A stretch of DNA of 36,772 bases, taken from a virus. The notes below the pieces were generated by a model, which was not told where the DNA came from, made no database searches, and saw only the letters and a list, made by a program, of their open reading frames with translations. The stretch lies in IMG/VR virus record IMGVR_UViG_3300045747_000108, positions 1 to 36,772 of that record; one strand, given 5' to 3'. How positions within the stretch are numbered: position 1 is the first letter of the stretch; each line of letters begins with the position of its first letter. Of the stretch, positions 1 to 5,330 are shown in pieces. Both the position numbers and the translations under genes were made by a program.

Positions 1-99
1 GATCAGGACAAGCAGGTAACTGTGTGGTGTGGCGAGTGGGACTGCACTAACCCGATCGACGAAGTTAAAGACGACGGCGACGAAGTAATCATATTCTAA
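1..99 (+). CDS. C-terminal end of an unidentified early protein (partial)
   Basis: The window opens inside a reading frame that stays open from base 1 to a TAA at 97-99 and gives 32 residues. The visible tail is very acidic (many D and E) and ends in EVIIF. It is followed after 12 nt by the next gene, whose ribosome-binding site (AAGGA) overlaps this stop region, so the two are probably co-transcribed. The start is outside the window and no family can be recognised from this fragment. Confidence 0.6.
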   Translation, partial: DQDKQVTVWCGEWDCTNPIDEVKDDGDEVIIF

Positions 100-111
100 G
101 GAAGCAATAAC

Positions 112-357
112 ATGAAACACAAAGAGAAACTCATCCGGGCTAAGATCGCCCTGCAGTTCCTGCAACAAGGAATAGCCGCTATGGAAAGCAACACTGGCGA
201 TCCTGACTACGACCTGTGGAGAGCATGGGAGGAGCTCAACCTGATCAAGCTGTCCGACGAAGCTGAACAAGAGGATGAGCCTGTCATACATCCAATCGAC
301 AACGCAGATCTTCCTGATCCCAAGACTGGATTCAGCCTGTTTGGTGATCTACGATAG
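112..357 (+). CDS. Small hypothetical early protein, 81 aa
   Basis: The ATG at 112 is preceded by an AAGGA ribosome-binding site about 10 nt upstream and lies 12 nt after the preceding frame. The product starts with a basic helix-forming segment (MKHKEKLIRAKIALQFLQQG), then becomes acidic with E/D-rich linkers and ends DLR. No catalytic motif or membrane segment is visible. Size and position in a run of small early genes suggest a host-takeover or accessory protein, but that is only inference. An opposite-strand frame across it is a shadow. Confidence 0.7.
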   Translation: MKHKEKLIRAKIALQFLQQGIAAMESNTGDPDYDLWRAWEELNLIKLSDEAEQEDEPVIHPIDNADLPDPKTGFSLFGDLR

Positions 358-360
358 GGA

Positions 361-389
361 TTGACAAACTTGATCGAAGGTGTTACAAT
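361..389 (+). promoter_or_regulatory. Early sigma70-type promoter 1
   Basis: TTGACA at 361-366 and TACAAT at 384-389 are separated by exactly 17 bp, followed by ACATACTT, which resembles the ACATACAT after the -10 of the other early promoters. No normal gene follows: the only candidate is a 6-codon frame at 412-432 (MDGDCA) with a purine-rich site upstream, before the next promoter at 464. It may be the remnant of a cassette that lost its gene, or drive a leader peptide or short RNA. Confidence 0.75.
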
Positions 390-443
390 ACATACTTCGA
401 ACAAGGCGGGGATGGACGGCGATTGTGCCTAACACAATAAAGC

Positions 444-460
444 CCCTACGGTGCATAGGG
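444..460. repeat. Inverted repeat CCCTA-N7-TAGGG upstream of early promoter 2
   Basis: CCCTA (444-448) and TAGGG (456-460) pair across a 7-nt loop and end 3 nt before the -35 box. The same element occurs before the promoters at 750 and 1451. It could be a weak transcript-ending hairpin for the previous gene or an operator for a dimeric repressor. Confidence 0.7.
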
Positions 461-463
461 TTG

Positions 464-492
464 TTGACAGTTCTGCAGTTTGAGAGTATAAT
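464..492 (+). promoter_or_regulatory. Early sigma70-type promoter 2
   Basis: TTGACA 464-469, 17-bp spacer, TATAAT 487-492, followed by ACATACAT. Both hexamers match consensus exactly. Transcription should start near 499-500, which places the first in-frame ATG (499) at the transcript's 5' end and favours the downstream ATG at 517 for the next gene. Confidence 0.9.
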
Positions 493-516
493 ACATACAT
501 GCAAACAAAGGACTAT

Positions 517-726
517 ATGATTACACTACGCGACGTAAAGGTGGGAAGCATCGTTTGGGTTGCCACAAACTTCGGCAGCGGCATGGGCGTCCGCGCTATT
601 GTCGACGAAGTGGATGCAGACATAAAGAACGGCATTCCCGGCATTGGCTACACGTTGGCAAGCGGCGATGACAAGAACGGCAGCTGGGCTTACTTGCATC
701 AGATCATCCGCGTACAGAAATACTAA
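517..726 (+). CDS. Small hypothetical early protein, 69 aa
   Basis: The frame is open from an ATG at 499, but that ATG coincides with the predicted transcription start. The ATG at 517 has an AAAGGA ribosome-binding site (507-512) at normal spacing and is chosen. The 69-residue product begins MITLRDVKVGSIVWVATNFG. It looks like a small all-beta fold (VKVGSIVWV followed by a G-rich turn and a second V-rich strand), reminiscent of SH3-like barrels, but no family is recognised. It is a single-gene unit between two early promoters. Confidence 0.75.
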   Translation: MITLRDVKVGSIVWVATNFGSGMGVRAIVDEVDADIKNGIPGIGYTLASGDDKNGSWAYLHQIIRVQKY

Positions 727-728
727 TA

Positions 729-747
729 ACCCTACAGTGCATAGGGT
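729..747. repeat. Inverted repeat ACCCTA-N7-TAGGGT upstream of early promoter 3
   Basis: ACCCTA 729-734 and TAGGGT 742-747 form a 6-bp stem with a 7-nt loop (CAGTGCA). It begins 2 nt after the stop codon of the 69-aa gene and ends 2 nt before the -35. It is the same element as at 444 and 1430. Confidence 0.75.
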
Positions 748-749
748 AG

Positions 750-778
750 TTGACAGTAAAGCAAAACGGCGTTATAAT
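750..778 (+). promoter_or_regulatory. Early sigma70-type promoter 3
   Basis: TTGACA 750-755, 17-bp spacer, TATAAT 773-778, followed by ACATACAT. It drives the 89-aa gene, whose AGGAG ribosome-binding site lies at about 801-805. Confidence 0.9.
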
Positions 779-810
779 ACATACATACACAAACACACTA
801 GGAGTTAAAA

Positions 811-1080
811 ATGGCAAAAGACATTAACACAAACACTTTTACTTTCGTCGGCGTTTCCAAGCAAAACGGCGTGTTTGCTGTGCGCTATGCTAACAGCAAA
901 GGCCGTAAGGGTGTGCTGGAGCGTAACGGTCACACTGACGTGCGCTTTATTGAGTTGGCGCAAGCAGAGCGACAAGAAGATTGCGTAGACGCTTTGCTTA
1001 ACAGCGATTGGGTTTGCGACGATTTGGATGTTGCGCAAGCTGTCGCTGAAGAAGGCCAGCGTTTGGGCTTTGTACTGTAA
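811..1080 (+). CDS. Small hypothetical early protein, 89 aa
   Basis: It starts at the ATG at 811, just after a clear AGGAG site, in a transcript that begins near 785. The product starts MAKDINTNTFTFVGVSKQNG. The N-terminal half is likely beta (VGVSKQNGVFAVRYANSKGR) and the C-terminal half is acidic and helical (ALLNSDWVCDDLDVAQAVAE). No known family is recognised. A hairpin with a GAAA loop follows 9 nt after the stop. Confidence 0.8.
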   Translation: MAKDINTNTFTFVGVSKQNGVFAVRYANSKGRKGVLERNGHTDVRFIELAQAERQEDCVDALLNSDWVCDDLDVAQAVAEEGQRLGFVL

Positions 1081-1430
1081 GTAGGTACAGCACTGTAGGA
1101 AACTACAGTGCCCTTATTGTAATGTGTTTAGGTTTGAACGTTCACCCGATCTAGTGATTGGCAATGGGCCAGTATTCCCCGAGCATGTTACAATAAGGTA
1201 GTGGGGCCGGTGCCATACAGCGCATCGAAAGACGGAGTCACTTCAGTCGCAAGACAGTGTAAAATCTTCCATCGCTCGAAACGCCTTAACTAACTAGTCG
1301 TCCTGATCAGGCGAGAAGTAAACAGTAGGACTAAGCTGTCTATGTCCTTTGCGGTGATCAACCGCGCCGGTTAGCCATATCGGGAAACACTGTGGTAAGA
1401 GTCCAAACGAACAGCACCTATTCACAATAA
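1081..1430. other. Non-coding interval with several inverted repeats; possible structured RNA or long 3' UTR
   Basis: No convincing gene lies between the stop at 1080 and the next promoter at 1451. The interval holds a perfect 9-bp hairpin closed by a GAAA loop (1090-1111), an 11-bp inverted repeat (CCTTATTGTAA at 1112-1122 with TTACAATAAGG at 1188-1198), a palindrome CCTGATCAGG (1301-1310), and further short stems around 1350. The first hairpin has no T-run, so it is not a standard terminator. No tRNA-like T-arm was found. It is probably transcribed from the 750 promoter. Confidence 0.55.
1090..1111 (+). other. 9-bp RNA hairpin with GAAA tetraloop
   Basis: GCACTGTAG, GAAA, CTACAGTGC: nine perfect pairs closed by a GNRA-type tetraloop, starting 9 nt after the 89-aa gene's stop. 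It lacks a following U-run, so it is more likely a transcript-stabilising or processing element, or part of a small RNA, than an intrinsic terminator. Confidence 0.7.
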
Positions 1431-1448
1431 CCCTATGGATCATAGGGT
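1430..1448. repeat. Inverted repeat ACCCTA-N7-TAGGGT upstream of early promoter 4
   Basis: ACCCTA 1430-1435 and TAGGGT 1443-1448 with a 7-nt loop, ending 2 nt before the -35. It is the third copy of this element. The AATAACCCTA lead-in is shared with the copies at 729, 1710 and 2685. Confidence 0.75.
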
Positions 1449-1450
1449 TG

Positions 1451-1479
1451 TTGACAGTTCCGTTGAATGAGACTATAAT
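1451..1479 (+). promoter_or_regulatory. Early sigma70-type promoter 4
   Basis: TTGACA 1451-1456, 17-bp spacer, TATAAT 1474-1479, followed by ACATACAT. It drives the 67-aa gene. Confidence 0.9.
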
Positions 1480-1505
1480 ACATACATCGCAACAAGGAGT
1501 ACAGC

Positions 1506-1709
1506 ATGGCAACAGTCAAAGTCGCAGCGCAGCACAATCGAACAGTCAAAGCACTTGTGTTCGCATACGCCGATGCGCTAGTAGCGTACCACGTAGCAAA
1601 CAACAGCGAGAAAGCATCTAACGCCACAGTAGCCCGCGCAACGGCCACACTGTATGATGCGCAAAACGCATTGAATGCTGCGACGCTAGCCAAAGCACTT
1701 TCTTACTAA
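1506..1709 (+). CDS. Small alanine-rich hypothetical early protein, 67 aa
   Basis: The ATG at 1506 follows an AAGGAG ribosome-binding site (1494-1499). The product is very alanine-rich and almost certainly helical throughout: VKALVFAYADALVAYHVANN, then a second A/T-rich helix ending ALSY. It looks like a helical hairpin or coiled coil, with no cysteine and no obvious charged active site. No family is recognised. The opposite strand carries a long A/V-rich frame that is a composition shadow. Confidence 0.75.
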   Translation: MATVKVAAQHNRTVKALVFAYADALVAYHVANNSEKASNATVARATATLYDAQNALNAATLAKALSY

Positions 1710-1731
1710 TAACCCTACAAGTTGGCGGGAC

Positions 1732-1760
1732 TTGACTGTTCTGCACAATGAGACTATAAT
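1732..1760 (+). promoter_or_regulatory. Early sigma70-type promoter 5
   Basis: TTGACT 1732-1737 (one mismatch), 17-bp spacer, TATAAT 1755-1760, then ACATACAT. Upstream the AACCCTACA lead-in is kept, but the TAGGG arm is replaced by GGCGGGAC, as in promoter 6. Transcription should start at about 1767. Confidence 0.88.
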
Positions 1761-1796
1761 ACATACATGTTAAACGAAGCAGTAAAAGGAAACGAA

Positions 1797-2684
1797 ATGC
1801 AAGCTAAAATTGTTTATGCAGACGGCAACTGGATTGGCATGTACATGGGAAAGAAAGTCGTTAAGTCCTACGACCAGACTCGCGTTGTGAAGATGATGGC
1901 TAAGGCGGGACACAAGGTCACTGTGCCTGCAAGCGAAGATGTCACTGCTCCGCAAGACGGCGAAGACACTAAATGGCCAATCAATCAGCGCTTCGAGTTT
2001 GTGACGCAGCTCGTTAACATGATTGCACAAGGCAACGCGACTAGCGTACTGATCACTGGTCCCGGCGGATTGGGCAAGACGCACACTGTGAAGGAAGCAC
2101 TCGCTGCAAACGGACTTGAGGATGTGTCTAGCTTCGAAAGCGACGCCCCGTCTAAAGCATACAAGATGATCAAAGGCTATAGCACTGCTAAGGGCTTGTA
2201 TCGCGAGCTGTACATGAATCGCGACAGTGTGCTAGTGTTTGATGACTGCGACGATGTGCTCAAAGATGCTACTGCATTGAACCTGCTGAAGGGCGCTTTG
2301 GACAGCTACGACAAGCGAGTGATTAGCTGGAACGCAGACATGAAAGACGACGACCTGCCGCGTAGCTTTGTATTCCAAGGACGCATCATCTTCATCTCTA
2401 ACATGCGCCGCGAGCAAGTAGCCAACGCACTGTTGACTCGTGCTTACTGCATTGACTTGAAGATGACAAGCGATCAGAAAGTGGAACGCATGCAGCATAT
2501 GACAAGCAGTGCAACTTTCATGCCGCAGTACAGCCAAAAGCATAAAGACGACGCGATGGCACTTATCCGCTCCGTGCAAGGCGAAGTGAAAGAGCTTAGC
2601 CTGCGCACACTGCAAGCAGTGACAAAGCTTCGGGCAGCAGGCGGCAATTGGAAAGCCATTGCGCAGTACGTACTGACTAACTGA
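1797..2684 (+). CDS. AAA+ family ATPase, 295 aa
   Basis: A P-loop ATPase with a Walker A motif GPGGLGKT (residues 88-95), Walker B VLVFDDCDD (145-153), sensor-1 strand IIFISN (197-202) and a nearby LLTR (212-215) that could supply the arginine finger. An N-terminal extension of about 60 residues precedes the ATPase core. The frame also has an ATG at 1767, but this coincides with the predicted transcription start. The ATG at 1797 has an AAAAGGA site (1784-1790) and is preferred. It sits alone behind early promoter 5 and just before a SprT-like protease, so it may remodel or unload a protein-DNA complex early in infection. The exact substrate is unknown. Confidence 0.88.
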   Translation: MQAKIVYADGNWIGMYMGKKVVKSYDQTRVVKMMAKAGHKVTVPASEDVTAPQDGEDTKWPINQRFEFVTQLVNMIAQGNATSVLITGPGGLGKTHTVKEALAANGLEDVSSFESDAPSKAYKMIKGYSTAKGLYRELYMNRDSVLVFDDCDDVLKDATALNLLKGALDSYDKRVISWNADMKDDDLPRSFVFQGRIIFISNMRREQVANALLTRAYCIDLKMTSDQKVERMQHMTSSATFMPQYSQKHKDDAMALIRSVQGEVKELSLRTLQAVTKLRAAGGNWKAIAQYVLTN

Positions 2685-2706
2685 TAACCCTACAGGGCGG
2701 CGGGAC

Positions 2707-2735
2707 TTGACAGTCTCGTCGTTCTTTGTTATAAT
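2707..2735 (+). promoter_or_regulatory. Early sigma70-type promoter 6
   Basis: TTGACA 2707-2712, 17-bp spacer, TATAAT 2730-2735, followed by ACACACAT. The upstream AACCCTACAGGGCGGCGGGA resembles promoter 5. It drives the SprT-like gene. Confidence 0.9.
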
Positions 2736-2767
2736 ACACACATAGCAAACAAACAGTAGGACATAAC

Positions 2768-3580
2768 ATGCAAGCAAAAGTCGAAGCAGTCAAAGCCAAA
2801 GTTGCACAGTGTATCGCCCTTGCAGAAAGCAAGTTTGGCATTAAGATGCCCGCAATCCAAATCCGCTTCGACCTTACTGGCCGTGCTGCTGGTATGGCAG
2901 GCTGCAAGCTTGATCGCTTTGAGCGTACTGCACATGACATGTACCTGCGCTTCAACACTGTGCATATGCGCCTTGGTGGCCAGAGCTGGGAACACATCCT
3001 AAACGACACAGTGCCGCATGAAGTCGCGCACAGTGTATGCCAAGCGTTTCCACAGTTTGGACGCAATCATGATGCAGGCTGGAAGCGTGTATGTGTAGCA
3101 CTAGGCGGCAATGGCTCACGCTGCTACAAACAAGAAGACGCACCCGAAGCAGTGGCTAAGGCTAAGCCGTATGCATACACTACATCCACTGGCCACATTG
3201 TTGCCGTTAGCCCTGTCATACATCGCAAGATACAGACACGCGGCGCATCCTACATGTTCCGCGGCAAGGGTCGCGTAAGCAAGGCACAGCCGTACACAAT
3301 GACTAACGCATCCATGCTGACTGCACCCACAGTGACTAAGGTGGCAGCACCCATTGCTCCTGCTAAGGCTGTAGACATCATGGCGCGTATGCGTATGCCT
3401 GTAGTAGCACAGCACAGTGGCAGCAGCAATGCAGAGCGCATCCGTGCATACATTACTATAGCTAAAGCAGACAGCGGCAGCGAAGCGTTTGAGAAGGCTG
3501 TGCAGTACGGCATCGTGGCACTAGGCATGAAGGCTGCACTGGCACGCACCTATGTGAAGAACAACTGGGACCGCTGCTAA
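2768..3580 (+). CDS. SprT-like zinc metalloprotease, 270 aa
   Basis: The N-terminal 120 residues match the SprT/Spartan-like metalloprotease pattern: HEVAH at 84-88 provides two zinc-binding histidines and the catalytic glutamate, and H101 in NHDAGWKRVC is the probable third ligand. The rest (about 125-270) is basic and A/T/P-rich, then ends in a helical segment, and may bind DNA. Cellular relatives (Spartan, Wss1) degrade proteins crosslinked to DNA, so a role in clearing proteins from DNA is plausible but inferred. The start has a TAGGACAT ribosome-binding site. It is expressed from its own early promoter, next to the AAA+ ATPase. Confidence 0.85.
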   Translation: MQAKVEAVKAKVAQCIALAESKFGIKMPAIQIRFDLTGRAAGMAGCKLDRFERTAHDMYLRFNTVHMRLGGQSWEHILNDTVPHEVAHSVCQAFPQFGRNHDAGWKRVCVALGGNGSRCYKQEDAPEAVAKAKPYAYTTSTGHIVAVSPVIHRKIQTRGASYMFRGKGRVSKAQPYTMTNASMLTAPTVTKVAAPIAPAKAVDIMARMRMPVVAQHSGSSNAERIRAYITIAKADSGSEAFEKAVQYGIVALGMKAALARTYVKNNWDRC

Positions 3581-3581
3581 T

Positions 3582-3603
3582 AATGCGCAGGATGCTGCGC
3601 TTT
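3582..3603 (+). terminator. Probable terminator hairpin after the early region
   Basis: GCGCA, GGATGC, TGCGC followed by TTTAT: a short GC-rich stem starting 5 nt after the stop of the SprT-like gene. The U-run is short, so termination may be partial. Confidence 0.5.
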
Positions 3604-3620
3604 ATAAGTTGATTGGGGAG

Positions 3621-3644
3621 CAATGCGCAGGATGATGCGCATTG
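3621..3644. repeat. 9-bp perfect hairpin repeating the unit at 3582
   Basis: CAATGCGCA (3621-3629), a 6-nt loop GGATGA, and TGCGCATTG (3636-3644). The unit AATGCGCAGGATG occurs here and at 3582-3594 as a direct repeat. It may be a second terminator-like element or a protein-binding site. Confidence 0.65.
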
Positions 3645-3927
3645 CCGAGGTGGTGGGGGGTTCTATCCCACAAGCAGCATGCAGTAGCAGCAGCATGCAT
3701 GCAAATTTTTGAGCCATGGGGTTAGCAAATCACCATGGGTACAGATCTCCAACTCTCTTTATTTTTGCAAGCACATTTTTTTACAACGTGTTTTACCGGT
3801 TTTAAAACTTCCCCTCGGTTTTAAATCGAAGATCTAAAAATTTTACGCAGGAAAATTTTGAGGGCAAGGACCCGGTCTGGGCTCGTACTCTTTGGAAATG
3901 TGCTAACACTTTAGTACGGGAATTCAC
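3645..3927. other. Non-coding transition interval
   Basis: No gene is supported here. It begins with G-rich and GCAGCATGCA-type short repeats (about 3677-3710), then turns sharply AT-rich, with CGGTTTTAAA repeated near 3797 and 3817. The composition changes from the G+C-richer early region to the AT-richer remainder of the window. It probably separates the early and late transcription domains. Confidence 0.5.
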
Positions 3928-3935
3928 TTTAAATA
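3928..3935 (+). promoter_or_regulatory. Late promoter box TTTAAATA (leaderless class)
   Basis: TTTAAATA ends 5 nt before the ATG at 3941. With T4-type late initiation about 6 nt after the box, transcription would begin on the A of the start codon. It matches the spacing at 10214, 16129, 18165, 21794 and 34179. Confidence 0.6.
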
Positions 3936-3940
3936 CTTGT

Positions 3941-4228
3941 ATGACTTCAACTCCCGTACAAATACCGTATTCCTACTTTGATCAATGTAAGTGGTTCCTC
4001 ACTCAGAACTATTGCACAGCAGGAATCGAATATGTCTTCACTCTACGGGATACTGTTATTACTTTGCGATTTAAGCAACAGAGTCACTATGAACTATTCA
4101 TTCATCATTGGTCACATATTGTTCTACCGTGTAAAACATGTAAGTGCTTCAATTGTCGCAGTGAAATCAGCGTCGATCCCACCGTCATTCCTGTAATACC
4201 TTGTATTGTGTGCACCACTTGTGTTTAG
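3941..4228 (+). CDS. Small cysteine-rich hypothetical protein, 95 aa
   Basis: The ATG at 3941 has no Shine-Dalgarno sequence but sits exactly 5 nt after a late-type box, which supports both the gene and the start. The N-terminal part has a YVFTLRDTVITLRFKQQSHY beta segment followed by ELFIHHWSHI, a pattern of small phage proteins in which paired strands are followed by an LF-x-x-x-W helix. The C-terminus holds C-x2-C-x-C-x2-C and a second C-x2-C (CIVCTTC), a likely zinc knuckle. Its 3' end overlaps the opposed 86-aa frame by 44 bp. Function is unknown. Confidence 0.6.
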   Translation: MTSTPVQIPYSYFDQCKWFLTQNYCTAGIEYVFTLRDTVITLRFKQQSHYELFIHHWSHIVLPCKTCKCFNCRSEISVDPTVIPVIPCIVCTTCV

Positions 4229-4445
4229 AAGTCCAAGTCATTACGAACAGTAGAACGGCCTTATCGCTGGGAAATGTTACTACTGTTGTATTTGTATCAC
4301 TATTGTATTCTAACTTGAGTAAATGATTTTCAATGTTTCTAGCGTGTGTCCATTTACGGATTTCGTGGGTGAATTCATTGTGGAAGATAATGTTCGGGCC
4401 CGTGAATTCACCGCGGGGAAATTGGAACCGGATTTTAAGGGACAT
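4185..4445 (-). CDS. Small hypothetical protein, 86 aa, opposed to the 95-aa gene
   Basis: The leftward frame starts at 4445 (MSLKIRFQFPRGEFTGPNII). Its middle (NTTVVTFPSDKAVLLFVMTW) has the same strand-turn-LF-x-x-x-W pattern as the 95-aa protein on the other strand, so the two may be distant paralogues. No Shine-Dalgarno sequence is visible. A TATACT sequence lies about 5 nt upstream of the ATG. The 44-bp tail-to-tail overlap means one C-terminus could be over-called. Function is unknown. Confidence 0.5.
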   Translation of the reverse strand: MSLKIRFQFPRGEFTGPNIIFHNEFTHEIRKWTHARNIENHLLKLEYNSDTNTTVVTFPSDKAVLLFVMTWTSKHKWCTQYKVLQE

Positions 4446-4498
4446 AGTTTAGTATAGGTTATATATGTACTTAACGCAAGTAAAAAATTTTCCGCTCG

Positions 4499-4517
4499 CT
4501 GCTTCGCAGTCGCTGCG
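4499..4517. repeat. Short GC-rich inverted repeats
   Basis: CTGC-TTC-GCAG and the overlapping CGCAG-TCG-CTGCG offer alternative small hairpins in an otherwise AT-rich 170-bp gap between divergent genes. Function is unknown. Confidence 0.4.
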
Positions 4518-4589
4518 CTCTCTATTTTGGCTGATGTGACGCCTGGTTTTACCAAATAGTCAGTATTATTAAGTAGGGGCTGGCGAATA

Positions 4590-4597
4590 TTTAAATA
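4590..4597 (+). promoter_or_regulatory. Late promoter box TTTAAATA with normal leader
   Basis: The box lies 20 nt before the glycosyltransferase ATG. The predicted transcript would have a leader of about 15 nt that contains AAAGGA (4607-4612), so this is the conventional late arrangement. Confidence 0.65.
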
Positions 4598-4617
4598 TGT
4601 GAACATAAAGGATCTGT

Positions 4618-5283
4618 ATGAACTGTGCACTAATTACAATGCAAGACGAAGGGTATCGTTGGTTAAGCGACATGACTTGGGAACAAAATCAACGGTTGTA
4701 TTGTGAGAAACACGATTATCAATATCATGTTATTGATTATCAACAAGGAGACTTGAGTCCGGGGTTTGCAAAGATACGTGACTTACTGGAACTGGGGAAA
4801 TTGAATCCCGATATTGATTGGTTTTTATGGATCGATACAGATGCGTTAATTACTAACTTTGATGTTCGCATAGAAGATAGAGTAGATGATAGGTTTCACT
4901 TTATTATTGCCACGTATTTTAACGATATTAATGCCGGGGTTATGATGGTGCGGAATAGTCCACAGGGGCGGGATTACTTACAATTTATTCTGGACCAGTA
5001 TCCACAATATGCTCATAGAGATTGGAAAGAACAACAAGTAATCATCGATAGCTTTTACAGGTTTAAGGATATTATTAAGATTGTGCCACAACGTGAATTA
5101 AATGCGGCATGCTATAGTGACGGGGCACATCAACCTATTGAGAGTACGTTAGACAGAATAGGAACCGACGGACAGTGGCATTCCGGCGATTGGATCATGC
5201 ATTGGCCCGGGCAAAGTAGAGAAATGCGAACTAAGTTAGCGCAGAAATATATTCCGTTGGTTCAAAATAATACTACGGTCTGA
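4618..5283 (+). CDS. GT-A fold glycosyltransferase (GT34/galactosyltransferase-like), 221 aa
   Basis: It starts at 4618 after an AAAGGA site. The centre carries WFLWIDTDALITN (68-80), with the DTD triad (73-75) matching the metal- and nucleotide-sugar-binding DxD motif of GT-A enzymes. It is followed by NAGVMMVRNS (106-115) and, near the end, MHWPGQS (194-200), typical of the GMA12/MNN10-type family. The probable role is sugar transfer to a virion protein or host surface, or phage-directed modification of another acceptor. Lying directly upstream of the tail fibre suggests the fibre as a possible acceptor, which is inference. No signal peptide or membrane helix is present. Confidence 0.8.
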   Translation: MNCALITMQDEGYRWLSDMTWEQNQRLYCEKHDYQYHVIDYQQGDLSPGFAKIRDLLELGKLNPDIDWFLWIDTDALITNFDVRIEDRVDDRFHFIIATYFNDINAGVMMVRNSPQGRDYLQFILDQYPQYAHRDWKEQQVIIDSFYRFKDIIKIVPQRELNAACYSDGAHQPIESTLDRIGTDGQWHSGDWIMHWPGQSREMRTKLAQKYIPLVQNNTTV

Positions 5284-5290
5284 TTTCGCT

Positions 5291-5327
5291 AGTGGGTTCG
5301 GTATAAATATACTAAACTGAGCCCACT
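5291..5327. repeat. Inverted repeat flanking the fibre late promoter
   Basis: AGTGGGTTC (5291-5299) and GAGCCCACT (5319-5327) pair at 8 of 9 positions and enclose the TATAAATA box. It could be an operator or form a 5' structure, or be coincidental. Confidence 0.4.
5302..5309 (+). promoter_or_regulatory. Late promoter box TATAAATA (perfect T4 consensus)
   Basis: The exact T4 late-promoter octamer lies 21 nt before the fibre ATG and 19 nt after the glycosyltransferase stop. It is the best match in the window. Confidence 0.8.
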
Positions 5328-5330
5328 CCT

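Noticed and set aside
1081-1430. A tRNA gene in the early non-coding gap
   Set aside because: Sequence such as GGTTTGAACGTTCACC looked T-arm-like, but no acceptor stem, anticodon arm or proper 7-nt T-loop could be assembled around it.
1767-1796. Upstream ATG as the start of the AAA+ ATPase
   Set aside because: It coincides with the predicted transcription start and has no ribosome-binding site, while the ATG at 1797 has AAAAGGA at good spacing. Leaderless use cannot be fully excluded.
2232-2777. 181-aa leftward open frame covering the AAA+ ATPase gene
   Set aside because: It lies antisense to a clear P-loop ATPase, is cysteine/histidine-rich in a way expected from reversed codons, and has no ribosome-binding site or motif.
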